From contig NZ_WMIE01000004.1 in assembly GCF_009711225.1 (NCBI RefSeq), forward strand, positions 186,001 through 250,000: 64,000 nt of DNA, written 5' to 3'. Made by a program: the position numbers and the translations under genes. The stretch's first letter is position 1, and each line of letters starts with the position of its first letter. This document shows, piece after piece, positions 9,582-17,889 of this stretch. This DNA is from Paracoccus aestuariivivens (GTDB lineage Bacteria > Pseudomonadota > Alphaproteobacteria > Rhodobacterales > Rhodobacteraceae). The notes under the pieces were generated by a model that searched no databases, was not told the origin of the DNA, and saw nothing but the letters and a program-made list of their open reading frames with translations.

Positions 9582-9615
9582 GGCTTCTGCCGTCCCGCTC
9601 GGGATGGCAGAAGCC
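9582..9615 (+). terminator. Strong 15-bp hairpin after the ProXWV operon
   Basis: A near-perfect stem (GGCTTCTGCCGTCCC pairing with GGGATGGCAGAAGCC, one G-U) closes a 4-base GCTC loop, starting six bases after the ATPase stop. No T run follows, so it may terminate inefficiently or protect the transcript end. The remaining gap to the photolyase gene is unremarkable. Confidence 0.6.
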
Positions 9616-9731
9616 CATGAACCGTGCCCGCATCTGGTGCGTTAGCCTGTGCTATTCCGACAGATCACGAGATACGCTTTGCCACTTAGTCCGCCCCGTT
9701 TCGCCCGCACCCTTCGTGGCTTCGTCTCCCG

Positions 9732-11153
9732 ATGACTCCGCCCGGAATTTTCTGGCTTACCCGCGATTTTCGCTTTCAGGACAATCCCGCTTTAGCTGCG
9801 GCCATACGTCAGGGACCGCTTCTGGCGCTGTTTTTCCTGGACAGGCAATTGATGGCGCAGGGGGCCGCCAGCCGGTGGAGGCTCGAGCGCGCGTTGAAAG
9901 CCTTTGACGCAGAGTTGCGCCGCCGCACCCAGGGACAGGGAGTGCTGATCCTGAAGGGCGAACCGGACAAACTGCTGCCCGACCTGCTGCGCGAAACCGG
10001 TGCGCGGGAAGTCCACCAAAGCGACTGGCCCGCGCCCGAGATGCGACGAATGCAAATTCAGGTGCAAGATGCGCTCAAGCCGCTGAATGCCGCGCTGATC
10101 CTGCATCCGGGCCATTTGCTGACCCATCCGGCGAACATCCGGACCGGACAAGGCGGAACCTATCGCGTTTTCACGCCATTCGCACGGGCGCTGCGGGCGT
10201 TCGGGCCGGATCGTCCTGTTCCACCTGCTCCGCAACGGATCAGCCCATTCGCGAACCCGCCGTCCGGCGTCGCGATTAAGGATATCGATCTGGCCCACGA
10301 CATGAAACGCGGCAACAGCGTATTGACCAGATACGCCCTGCCAAGCGGAGAAACTGCTGCATTGGATCGGCTGGAAGACTTCCTTGACCATGCGGCAGGC
10401 TACGCCGACCAGCGCGACCGACCGGATCTGGACGCGACCTCTGGCCTGTCCGAGCATTTGGCCGTTGGCGAAATCAGCCCGCGCACGGTCTGGGCCATCG
10501 CCTCGGGGCGGATCAGGGAGCGACCAGAAACAAGCGACGCCATTGCAAAATTTCTATCCGAACTGATCTGGCGCGAATTTGCTTGGCACCTGCTGATCGA
10601 TTTTCCCCCTATGGCGAAAGTCCCGTGGCGCGACGAATGGGCAAGCTTTCCTTGGCGCGGCCCCAACCCCGACTTCGCGCAATGGAGCCGCGCCGATACC
10701 GGAGTAGCACTCGTCGATGCCGGTCTGCGCGAGATGCGGGTGACAGGACGGATGCACAATCGTGTCCGCATGGTGGTCGCGAGCTACCTGACCAAGCACT
10801 TCTTGACCGACTGGAGATTGGGACTGGCCCATTTTCAGGACAGCCTGACCGACTGGGATCCGGCAGCGAATGCCATGAACTGGCAATGGGTGGCGGGATG
10901 CGGACCGGATGCCTCGCCTTTTTTTCGCATATTCAATCCCGAGAAACAGGCCAAGCAATTCGATCCACATGGCCATTATCGTCACCGATGGCTTGCCGGT
11001 TGGACGGGCGAACCCGCGCCAGAGGCGCTGGCCTATTTCGCCACCCTACCCTCGGGCTGGAGCGTTTCGCGTAACTGGCGCGAACGTTCGGACCTTCAGC
11101 ATGGCCGAAGCCGCGCGTTGGATGCCTATCACCGGTTTCGTGGGGACGGCTAA
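9732..11153 (+). CDS. phrB: Deoxyribodipyrimidine photolyase (class I CPD type)
   Basis: A 473-residue flavoenzyme that splits UV-induced pyrimidine dimers with light. The N-terminal alpha/beta antenna domain begins IFWLTRDFRFQDNPAL. The C-terminal FAD domain shows SELIWREFAWHLL, TGRMHNRVRMVVASYL near residue 338 and the signature DWDPAANAMNWQWVAGCGPD near 376, followed by FNPEKQAKQFDP. Length and motifs fit bacterial photolyases rather than cryptochrome-only proteins, though the two cannot be fully separated by eye. No strong ribosome binding site precedes the start. The stop overlaps the convergent SDR by 4 bases. Confidence 0.93.
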   Translation: MTPPGIFWLTRDFRFQDNPALAAAIRQGPLLALFFLDRQLMAQGAASRWRLERALKAFDAELRRRTQGQGVLILKGEPDKLLPDLLRETGAREVHQSDWPAPEMRRMQIQVQDALKPLNAALILHPGHLLTHPANIRTGQGGTYRVFTPFARALRAFGPDRPVPPAPQRISPFANPPSGVAIKDIDLAHDMKRGNSVLTRYALPSGETAALDRLEDFLDHAAGYADQRDRPDLDATSGLSEHLAVGEISPRTVWAIASGRIRERPETSDAIAKFLSELIWREFAWHLLIDFPPMAKVPWRDEWASFPWRGPNPDFAQWSRADTGVALVDAGLREMRVTGRMHNRVRMVVASYLTKHFLTDWRLGLAHFQDSLTDWDPAANAMNWQWVAGCGPDASPFFRIFNPEKQAKQFDPHGHYRHRWLAGWTGEPAPEALAYFATLPSGWSVSRNWRERSDLQHGRSRALDAYHRFRGDG

Positions 11154-11914
11154 AGAATCTCGCCCCCGTCGATCACCAGCGCGAGCCCGGTCACGAAGCT
11201 CGACCGGTCCGAGGCCAGATAGACGATGCCATCGGCGATTTCCTCGGGGCTGGCCCAGCGGCCCATCGGGATTGTGTCGGCGACATAGGATTCCAGCGCG
11301 CTGCGCCCGCCCATCTGGTTCTCGAAGCCCGCATTGAAGGGCGTGTCGACGAAACCGGGGCAAAGCGCGTTGAAGCGGATCCTGTCGCGGGCGTAATCCG
11401 CCGCCATTTGCCGCACCATCGCCACCGCTGCATGCTTCGTCGTGGCATAGGAAATCATCCCGCGATCATACTGACAGCCGGAATTCGAGGCCGTGATGAT
11501 GACCGAGCCGCCACCCTGCGCCCGCATCGGGCCAACCACTTCACGCGCCAGCACGAAATGCGCGCGTACGTTCAACTGCCAAGACAGGTCCATCTGATCG
11601 GGCGTGATATCCTCAAGCCGACCGGCGATCTGGATACCGGCATGGGAATGCAGGACGTCAATGCGCCCGTGCCGCGCCAGCACCCCCGCCACCAACGCGG
11701 CAATGGCTGCGTCATCGCGGGCGTCCAAACCCTGCCCCTCGGCGCGACCACCCGCGTCGGTGATGGCATCTGCGGTGGCCTGCGCCAGACCCTCGCGCAG
11801 GTCGGTGACGATGACCGTAGCGCCCTCGGCGGCCATGGCCAGCGCCCCGGCGCGCCCGATCCCTGAGCCTGCGCCCGTGACAAGGGCGATCCGCCCCTCA
11901 AGACAGCCTGTCAT
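11150..11914 (-). CDS. SDR family oxidoreductase at the end of the polyamine-type ABC operon
   Basis: A 254-residue classical SDR. The cofactor loop is TGAGSGIGRAGAL near residue 14, the acidic residue in VTDLREG suggests NAD preference, the serine is in IITASNSG and YATTK gives the catalytic Tyr-Lys. The usual NNAG motif reads HSHAG here, which is atypical. It starts 9 bases after the permease gene with AGGAG upstream, so it is the fifth gene of that operon and probably acts on the imported compound or a derivative. The substrate is unknown. Confidence 0.85.
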   Translation of the reverse strand: MTGCLEGRIALVTGAGSGIGRAGALAMAAEGATVIVTDLREGLAQATADAITDAGGRAEGQGLDARDDAAIAALVAGVLARHGRIDVLHSHAGIQIAGRLEDITPDQMDLSWQLNVRAHFVLAREVVGPMRAQGGGSVIITASNSGCQYDRGMISYATTKHAAVAMVRQMAADYARDRIRFNALCPGFVDTPFNAGFENQMGGRSALESYVADTIPMGRWASPEEIADGIVYLASDRSSFVTGLALVIDGGEIL

Positions 11915-11923
11915 GGTATTCTC

Positions 11924-12727
11924 CTAATGTCCGGGGGCTTTGCCTCGCCGGAGCGTCAGTTGCGCGATGACCAGCAGCATGAGCGAGGCCCCCATCACCA
12001 TCGTGCCGATGGCATTGATTTCAGGCGTCACCCCCCGCCGGATCGACGAAAAGATGTAGATGGGCAGCGTCGTTTCCGAGCCAGCGACAAAGAAGGCGAT
12101 GATGAAGTCGTCGAAGCTGAAGGTGAAACTGAGCAGGAACCCCGCCATGATCGCCGGGGCCAGCATCGGCAGCGTCACCTGTCGGAAGGTGGCCAGCGGC
12201 CCCGCCCCCAGATCGCTTGAGGCCTCGATCAGCGCGCGGTCCATGCCTTCGATGCGGGCGCGCACGATGATGATCACCAGCGACATGGTGAACAGCACAT
12301 GCGCCGCGATCAGGCTGCCATGGCCCATCGACAGCCGCCAGCCGGTCGCGGCCTCCAGCCACGGGTTCACCGCGTCGAAGACCGTGACCAGTGCGATCAG
12401 CGTGGCGATGCCGATGACGATGCCGGGGATCATCACCGCGATATAGATCAGCGCGTCGAACAGGACGCGGATGCGCCCCTTCATCCCCGACAGGGCCAGC
12501 GCGGCCATGGTGCCAAAGACCGATGCCAGAATGGCCGATACCAGCGCCACCGTGGCCGAGGTTTTCAGCGCATCGATCACGAAGGGGTTCGACAGCGCCT
12601 TGCCATACCATTGTGTGGAAAACCCCTGCATCTGGCTGGCCGAGCGTCCGGCGGAAAAACTGAACAGCGCGATGATGCCGATGGGCAGGTACAGGAAGAT
12701 ATAGACGGAGAGGGCGTAAATTCTCAT
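11924..12727 (-). CDS. PotC-type ABC transporter permease
   Basis: A 267-residue inner-membrane permease with about six hydrophobic helices. The EAA loop EASSDLGAGPLATFRQVTLPMLAPAI lies near residue 168 (family signature EAA-G-I-LP), followed by the helix containing SFTFSFDDFIIAFF, characteristic of the PotC branch (D-D-F/V). It follows the PotB-type gene by 7 bases in a tightly packed minus-strand operon. The substrate class is inferred from the whole operon: polyamine or a related cationic compound. Confidence 0.88.
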   Translation of the reverse strand: MRIYALSVYIFLYLPIGIIALFSFSAGRSASQMQGFSTQWYGKALSNPFVIDALKTSATVALVSAILASVFGTMAALALSGMKGRIRVLFDALIYIAVMIPGIVIGIATLIALVTVFDAVNPWLEAATGWRLSMGHGSLIAAHVLFTMSLVIIIVRARIEGMDRALIEASSDLGAGPLATFRQVTLPMLAPAIMAGFLLSFTFSFDDFIIAFFVAGSETTLPIYIFSSIRRGVTPEINAIGTMVMGASLMLLVIAQLTLRRGKAPGH

Positions 12728-12734
12728 GGCTGTC

Positions 12735-13592
12735 TCACATCAGGCCGACATCATCGCGCGCCGCACCGATCCGGCTGAGGAAGCGCATATATAGCGTCAC
12801 CGTGACCAGCATGACCGCGACCAGCGTCACCGCCATGGCCGAGCCAAAGGCCCAATTTCGCGATTGCAGGAACAGATCGACCAGCGCATTGCCGACGAAG
12901 AAGACCTTGCCGCCGCCCAGCATCTGCGGGATCAGGTATTCCCCCATCAGCAGGATGAAAACCAGCATTGACCCGGTGGCGACGCCCGGCAGCGACAGCG
13001 GCAGCGTCACCTGCAGAAAGCTGCGCCAAGGCGGCGCGCCAAGGTCGGATGAGGCCTCAAGCAGGCGCTTGTCCAGCCGCTCGAGGCTGACATAGATCGG
13101 AAAGACCATCAGCGGCAGGTAGCCATAAACGATGCCCACCAGCACCGCGAAGGGGGTGTTGATCAGACGGATATCGCCCAAGCCCAGATCGGCCAGCAGC
13201 GCCGGGATGCCACGACCGCCCAGCAGGAAAATCCACGCATAGCTGCGGATCAGGATCGAGGTCCAGAAGGGCACGATCACCAAGACCAGCAGCGCCGTCC
13301 GCCAGCGCGGATTGGATTTCACCGCCAGAAAATAGGCCAGCGGATAGGCGATCAGCAGCGCCGCCAGCGTGCCCACGGGTGCCAGGACCAGCGTGTTCTG
13401 GAAAGCCGTCCAGCGGCTTCCCAGATTGGCATATTGGGCAAGGGTCAGCGCCGGGGCATACCCCCCCGCCGGAGCCCTTTCGCCAAGCGAATAGACCAGC
13501 ACCACGGCCAGCGGCAGCACCAATAGCGCCGCATACCACAGGCCCGCAGGTCCAAGAAGCAGCCAGCGGGCGCGGGCCTTGGTCATGGTCAC
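12735..13592 (-). CDS. PotB-type ABC transporter permease
   Basis: A 285-residue inner-membrane permease. The first helix (LLLGPAGLWYAALLVLPLAV) is followed by a periplasmic segment and five more helices. The EAA loop EASSDLGAPPWRSFLQVTLP lies near residue 181, followed by FILLMGEYLIPQMLGGG, typical of the PotB branch. It lies 7 bases after the binding-protein gene and pairs with the PotC-type permease to form the membrane channel. Confidence 0.88.
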   Translation of the reverse strand: MTMTKARARWLLLGPAGLWYAALLVLPLAVVLVYSLGERAPAGGYAPALTLAQYANLGSRWTAFQNTLVLAPVGTLAALLIAYPLAYFLAVKSNPRWRTALLVLVIVPFWTSILIRSYAWIFLLGGRGIPALLADLGLGDIRLINTPFAVLVGIVYGYLPLMVFPIYVSLERLDKRLLEASSDLGAPPWRSFLQVTLPLSLPGVATGSMLVFILLMGEYLIPQMLGGGKVFFVGNALVDLFLQSRNWAFGSAMAVTLVAVMLVTVTLYMRFLSRIGAARDDVGLM

Positions 13593-13599
13593 CCCCTCC

Positions 13600-14754
13600 T
13601 CAGGCCGATTTGAAGCGCGCCATCAGCTCGGCGCGGTTCGGGTCGGTCAGGGTCGCGGCCGCGCCGAATTCCTGCACGTTCAGCAGATCTGCCGCCGGAT
13701 ACAGGATCGGGTCGGCCAGCACTTCCTTGGGCAGCAGCGCGTTGACGCGGCTATCGGCCACCGGGAAGCCATGCGCGGTCGCCTCGCGGGCGTTCACCTG
13801 CGGGTCGATCAGGAAGTTGATCAGCGCATAGGCCGCCTCGCGATGCGGGGCGTTTTTCGGGATGGCGTAGTAATCCGACCAGATCTCGCCGCCCTCTTTG
13901 CCAAGGGCGAAGTGGATTTCCGGGATGTCGCGGTTCATCTGCTTGCCCTCGCCGGTCCAGCACATGGTCATCCACGCATCGCCATTGCGCATCGACGGCT
14001 GGTAATCCGAGCTGATCGCGAACAGATGCGGCTTGACCTGCAACAGCAGCTTTTCGGCATCGGCCAGTTCCTTAGGATCGACCGAGTTGAAGGAATAGCC
14101 GTAATATTTCAAAGCATTGCCGATGGTGGTCAGCTGGTAGTCATGCACCATGGTCCGACCCGAGAAATCGGTCATGGTCAGGTCGAAGAACTCTTTCCAG
14201 CTGGTGAAGGGGGCCTTGGCCTTGGTGCTGTCCCACGCCATGCCGGTGGTGCCCCAGTTTTTCGGCACCGCATACAGCTTGCCATTGACCGTGCCCGCAT
14301 CGGCAAAGCGCGCATCAAAGGCCGCCGCGTCGTAATTGGGCAGCTTGGACAGGTCCAGTGGCTCGATCAGGTCGGCATCGACATAGGTGGTGATGGTGTA
14401 GTTCGTCGGCACGAACACATCCCAGCCCGAGCCGCCCGCCTGCAGTTTCGCCAGCATTTCCTCATTCGAGCCAAAGACGTTGACCTGCGTCGCGACCCCG
14501 GTTTCCTTCTGGAAGATCGCGAAGTTTTCCACGTCGTGATAGTTCGGCCATGTCGCCAGCACGGCGCGGTCGCCAAGCTCGGCGGCATGGGCGCCGCGCG
14601 GGCGCAGCATCGGCATGGCACCCGCCATCACCGCCATGGCCGTGCCCAGACCCGTCACCCCAAGGAAGTGCCGGCGCGAGACCGAGCCCTTGCGGTAGCG
14701 TTCCAGTTCTTCTGCGAATTTCCGACGCGAGATCGGTGCGTTATCGTCCTGCAT
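13600..14754 (-). CDS. Spermidine/putrescine-type substrate-binding protein with Tat signal
   Basis: A 384-residue periplasmic binding protein of the PotD family. A cytoplasmic-looking leader of about 25 residues precedes a twin-arginine motif SRRHFLGVTG and a hydrophobic stretch, so export is probably by Tat. Mature-region hallmarks are LATWPNYHDVENFAIFQKET, FGSNEEMLAKL and GWDVFVPTNYT near residue 130, as in polyamine-binding PotD/PotF homologues. It follows the ATPase gene by 24 bases. The ligand is not certain, because this family also binds other cationic or amino compounds. Confidence 0.87.
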   Translation of the reverse strand: MQDDNAPISRRKFAEELERYRKGSVSRRHFLGVTGLGTAMAVMAGAMPMLRPRGAHAAELGDRAVLATWPNYHDVENFAIFQKETGVATQVNVFGSNEEMLAKLQAGGSGWDVFVPTNYTITTYVDADLIEPLDLSKLPNYDAAAFDARFADAGTVNGKLYAVPKNWGTTGMAWDSTKAKAPFTSWKEFFDLTMTDFSGRTMVHDYQLTTIGNALKYYGYSFNSVDPKELADAEKLLLQVKPHLFAISSDYQPSMRNGDAWMTMCWTGEGKQMNRDIPEIHFALGKEGGEIWSDYYAIPKNAPHREAAYALINFLIDPQVNAREATAHGFPVADSRVNALLPKEVLADPILYPAADLLNVQEFGAAATLTDPNRAELMARFKSA

Positions 14755-14778
14755 CTGTCGCTTCCCTTGTTGGAGATG

Positions 14779-15888
14779 TCAGTCTTGACCAAGGATCAGG
14801 CCATTGCCCTGATCCCAAAGGATGTGAAGCTGGGTGCCCACATCCACGCCCGGCAAGGCTCTTTCGGCCTGTCTCGGGACCATGACCTGCAATTCGCCCA
14901 AGTCGGGATGGCGCAGCAGGTATTCCACATGTTCGCCCAGGAAGGTCATACGCGCGACCGTGGCGGTGATGTCCGGTAGGCCGGGTTCCGCAGAGGCGCC
15001 AAGGCGCAGCCCCTCGGGGCGGATGGCGATGTCCACCTTGTCGCCGGGGTTGACCGGGCGCGGGGCCTCGACCACGACATCGTGGTTCGAGGCCAACCGG
15101 ACCAGCGCATGTTCCCCGATATTGCGGGTCACCGTGCCGGGCAGAATATTGGCGCGGCCCACGAAATCCGCGACATAGCGGTTGGCGGGGCGGTCATAAA
15201 GTTCGCGTGGGGTGCCGATCTGGGCAATGCGGCTCTTGCCCATGATGCAGATGCGGTCCGACATGGACAACGCCTCTTGCTGGTCATGGGTGACAAGGAT
15301 GAAGGTGATGCCCAGCTTCCTTTGCAAAGACAGCAGTTCCATCTGCATCTCGGCGCGCAGCTTGGCGTCCAGCGCGGCCATGGGTTCGTCGAGCAGCAGG
15401 ATCTTCGGCTCATTGACGATGGCGCGGGCCAAGGCCACGCGCTGCTGCTGGCCGCCCGACATTTCCCAGATCCGGCGCGGGCCGAAATCGCCCAGACGCA
15501 CCGTGTCCAGCGCGCGGGCGACGCGGGCAGCGATGTCATCCTTCGCCAGTTTCGGGCGGCGCTGGCGCAGCCCATAGCCGACGTTTTCCGCCACCGTCAT
15601 ATGCGGGAACAGTGCGTAATGCTGGAAGACCATATTGACCGGGCGGCGATGCGCCGGTTCCGCCCCGATATCCTGCCCGTCGATCAGGATGCGCCCTTCG
15701 GTTGGGGCCTCAAACCCCGCCAGCATCCGCAAAGCCGTGGTCTTGCCGCAGCCCGAGGGGCCAAGAAATGACAGGAACTCGCCCTTGCCGATCCGTAGGT
15801 TCAGCCGGTCGGCGGCCAGCACCTTGCCGAACCTTTTGGTCGTGTCGACGAATTCGGCGATCACCTCGCCCTGCTCGGCATATGCCAT
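14779..15888 (-). CDS. PotA-type polyamine ABC transporter ATP-binding protein
   Basis: A 369-residue ATPase. Walker A is GPSGCGKTT, the Q-loop VFQHYALFPHMTV, the signature MSGGQQQRVALARAI, Walker B ILLLDEPMAALD and the H-loop VTHDQQEALSMSD. A C-terminal TOBE/regulatory domain covers about residues 260-369. The ATG at 15888 is preferred over a longer frame (to 15963) because GGGAAGG lies about 10 bases upstream and the family homology begins there. It is the first gene of the five-gene operon potA-potD-potB-potC-SDR, transcribed away from the LuxR-type gene. Confidence 0.9.
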   Translation of the reverse strand: MAYAEQGEVIAEFVDTTKRFGKVLAADRLNLRIGKGEFLSFLGPSGCGKTTALRMLAGFEAPTEGRILIDGQDIGAEPAHRRPVNMVFQHYALFPHMTVAENVGYGLRQRRPKLAKDDIAARVARALDTVRLGDFGPRRIWEMSGGQQQRVALARAIVNEPKILLLDEPMAALDAKLRAEMQMELLSLQRKLGITFILVTHDQQEALSMSDRICIMGKSRIAQIGTPRELYDRPANRYVADFVGRANILPGTVTRNIGEHALVRLASNHDVVVEAPRPVNPGDKVDIAIRPEGLRLGASAEPGLPDITATVARMTFLGEHVEYLLRHPDLGELQVMVPRQAERALPGVDVGTQLHILWDQGNGLILGQD

Positions 15889-16020
15889 GCTGCAGCCTTC
15901 CCTGTCGATAAACCCTTGACGCGGGCTACCCCTTGATTTGAGAAATTCGTAGAAAACTGTCAAAGCGTTGTATATACCACAAAAGGCATAGAGACGCGTC
16001 CGACCTGCGAAAGGTGACGA
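15889..16020. promoter_or_regulatory. Divergent promoter region between potA operon and luxR-type gene
   Basis: An AT-richer 132-base region. On the minus strand TTGACA (15963-15958) could be the -35 of the transporter operon, with only a weak -10. A short dyad TTGT-N7-ACAA begins near 15968. ACCT-N5-AGGT (16003-16015) overlaps the ribosome binding site of the LuxR-type gene. Control of the importer by the adjacent regulator is inferred from the divergent layout. Confidence 0.35.
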
Positions 16021-16803
16021 ATGGACTGGATCGAGGCAAGCGCGCGGGTGGTCGATGGCTTAGGCACGCCCGAATTTCCGGCAGAGCTTGTCGCGGCCCT
16101 GCGCTGCGTCGCGCCATTCGAGCATAGCGTGACCTTTGCCTATTTTCAGGACCGACGACCCATCGCGCTACATGACGAGTTTCCCGCATGGAAACGGCAG
16201 GTCATGGTCGAGGATTATCAGGCCGGGCCCTATCTTCTCGACCCGTTCTATCTGCAGCCCCCGCCCAAAAGCGAGGCCCTGTTGACGCGCCTGCGCGACC
16301 TCGCCCCTGATCGCTTCTATCAGGCGGAGTACTTTCGGAACTACTATGTCCGGACCGAGCTTGCCGAAGAAATAGGCTTCATGGTCGATATGGGGCAAGG
16401 CGTTCATCTGGTGGTTTCGGCGATGCGGGCCGCGCGGGTCTTCTCGGCGCGCGAGTTCAGAGAACTGAACGCCGTCCTGCCCTTCGTTGCCGCCACGGCC
16501 CGCAAGAACTGGCCCGATCTTTGTGGGCAATTCGCAGATCAGCCCGCTCCCAAGCAGGGGGCATTGTCCGAGAGGATAGATTCGGCGTTCCGCAAAGTCG
16601 GGCGCAATCTACTGACCCCACGCGAGACGGAAGTGGTGGAATATACCCTGAAGGGCCATTCCGCCGAGGCCACCGGCCGCGCTCTCGGGATTTCAAGCGG
16701 CACCGTCCGCATCCACAAGCGCAACATCTATGCCAAACTGCATATCAGTTCGCAGGGTGAGCTATTCTCGAACTTTATCGCTGCGTTGGATGAGCTGAAA
16801 TAA
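16021..16803 (+). CDS. LuxR-family transcriptional regulator
   Basis: A 260-residue regulator. The C-terminal LuxR/FixJ helix-turn-helix is clear: LTPRETEVVEYTLKGHSAEA near residue 198, then GISSGTVRIHKRNIYAKLHI. The N-terminal 170 residues form a sensor-like domain with DYQAGPYLLDPFY, loosely reminiscent of autoinducer- or PAS/GAF-type ligand domains, but no phospho-acceptor receiver domain is seen. No luxI-type synthase is present in the window, so if it senses an acyl-homoserine lactone it is a solo. A role in controlling the divergent polyamine-type importer is more likely from position. Confidence 0.85.
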   Translation: MDWIEASARVVDGLGTPEFPAELVAALRCVAPFEHSVTFAYFQDRRPIALHDEFPAWKRQVMVEDYQAGPYLLDPFYLQPPPKSEALLTRLRDLAPDRFYQAEYFRNYYVRTELAEEIGFMVDMGQGVHLVVSAMRAARVFSAREFRELNAVLPFVAATARKNWPDLCGQFADQPAPKQGALSERIDSAFRKVGRNLLTPRETEVVEYTLKGHSAEATGRALGISSGTVRIHKRNIYAKLHISSQGELFSNFIAALDELK

Positions 16804-16875
16804 CGCCGAATCCGTTCGAATTTTCGCTGGAGTGGTTTACAGGATCAGTTTCGGCCGCAGAACAGGAGCACGCCC

Positions 16876-17772
16876 ATGGCCTTTACCTTCAGGCAATTGT
16901 GCTACTTCCTTGCCGCCGCCGAAAACGGATCGGTATCCGGCGCGGCGCAGGTGCTGGCGATCTCGCAATCCGCCGTGACCGAGGCGATCCGCGACCTCGA
17001 AGCCGATCTGGGCGTGCAATTGTTCGACCGTCACCCGCGCGGGCTGGATATCACTCCGCGCGGGCACCAGTTCCTGCGACACGCGCAAAAGGTCATGGAA
17101 TCGGTTTCGGATGCGCGGCAGGCGATGGTGCAAGAGGGAACCCGGCTTTCGGGCAAGCTGAATATCGGTGTGACCTCGCTGGTCGCAGGCTATGTCATTT
17201 CCGACGTGCTGGCGCGATTTCGGCGGGCAAACCCTGCGGTTGAACTGGCCGCGCTTGAGGATAGCGGCGAATATCTGGAGCACCTGCTGATAGGTGGCGA
17301 GTTGGACGTTGCGGTAATGGTCACATCGAACCTGCGCGACCGGTTGGCTTTGCAGGCGGAAATTCTTGATGTTTCGCCGTATCAGCTATGGCTACCGAAC
17401 GGGCATCCGCTGGCATCGCAGCCATCCGTCTCGATCGAGGATCTGGCTAATGAACCGATGATCATGCTGCGGCTTGACGAGACCGAGCAACCGACCCGTC
17501 GCCTGCTGGATGCCTTTGGGGCCAAGCCCAAGATCGCCTTCCGCACCCGTTCGGTCGAGGCCGTCCGGTCATTGGTCGCCACCGGCGCAGGGATCGCGAT
17601 CTTGCCCGCGCTGATCTATCGCCGCTGGTCGCTCGAGGGCGACCCGATCGTCTCGCGCGACGTGTCGGGTGCGTTGCCGGTCGTGCAGGTCGGCGTCGTC
17701 TGGCGCAAAGGCGCGCCGCTGTCGCCAGCCGTGCGCGAATTCATCCGCACCGCGCAGTCCCAGAAGCGATGA
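16876..17772 (+). CDS. LysR-family transcriptional regulator
   Basis: A 298-residue LTTR. The N-terminal winged helix-turn-helix is FRQLCYFLAAAENGSVSGAA...ISQSAVTEAIRDLE with LFDRHPRG, followed by a periplasmic-binding-protein-like effector domain (GKLNIGVTSLVAGYV onward). The ATG at 16876 has CAGGAG upstream. It precedes the second polyamine-type importer on the same strand by 117 bases, and that gap carries a 19-base palindrome, so it is the probable regulator of that operon. The effector may be an imported amine, but this is inferred. Confidence 0.9.
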   Translation: MAFTFRQLCYFLAAAENGSVSGAAQVLAISQSAVTEAIRDLEADLGVQLFDRHPRGLDITPRGHQFLRHAQKVMESVSDARQAMVQEGTRLSGKLNIGVTSLVAGYVISDVLARFRRANPAVELAALEDSGEYLEHLLIGGELDVAVMVTSNLRDRLALQAEILDVSPYQLWLPNGHPLASQPSVSIEDLANEPMIMLRLDETEQPTRRLLDAFGAKPKIAFRTRSVEAVRSLVATGAGIAILPALIYRRWSLEGDPIVSRDVSGALPVVQVGVVWRKGAPLSPAVREFIRTAQSQKR

Positions 17773-17777
17773 CCATC

Positions 17778-17796
17778 ATATCGGAATTTCCGATAT
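17778..17796. promoter_or_regulatory. Perfect 19-base palindrome upstream of the YdcS-like gene
   Basis: ATATCGGAA and TTCCGATAT are exact inverted repeats around one T, starting 5 bases after the LysR stop and about 94 bases before the binding-protein start. The region just downstream (17800-17830) is AT-rich with promoter-like sequence, and a second short dyad TTGCG-N6-CGCAA lies at 17817-17832. The likely roles are an operator for the LysR regulator or a short transcript hairpin. Confidence 0.5.
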
Positions 17797-17889
17797 CGAC
17801 CTTCTGATAATTGAATTTGCGAAATCGCGCAACTCGGAGGATGATTTTCCCAGGGGAGGCGGCAACGCCTCGGATCAACAGGGAAAAAC

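Noticed and set aside
13579..14979. Long plus-strand frame opposite the PotD-type gene
   Set aside because: The minus strand encodes a clear binding protein with Tat signal; the plus frame has no recognisable domain and crosses gene boundaries.
16021..16803. A complete quorum-sensing pair
   Set aside because: No luxI-type synthase occurs in the window, so only a solo LuxR-type regulator can be supported.
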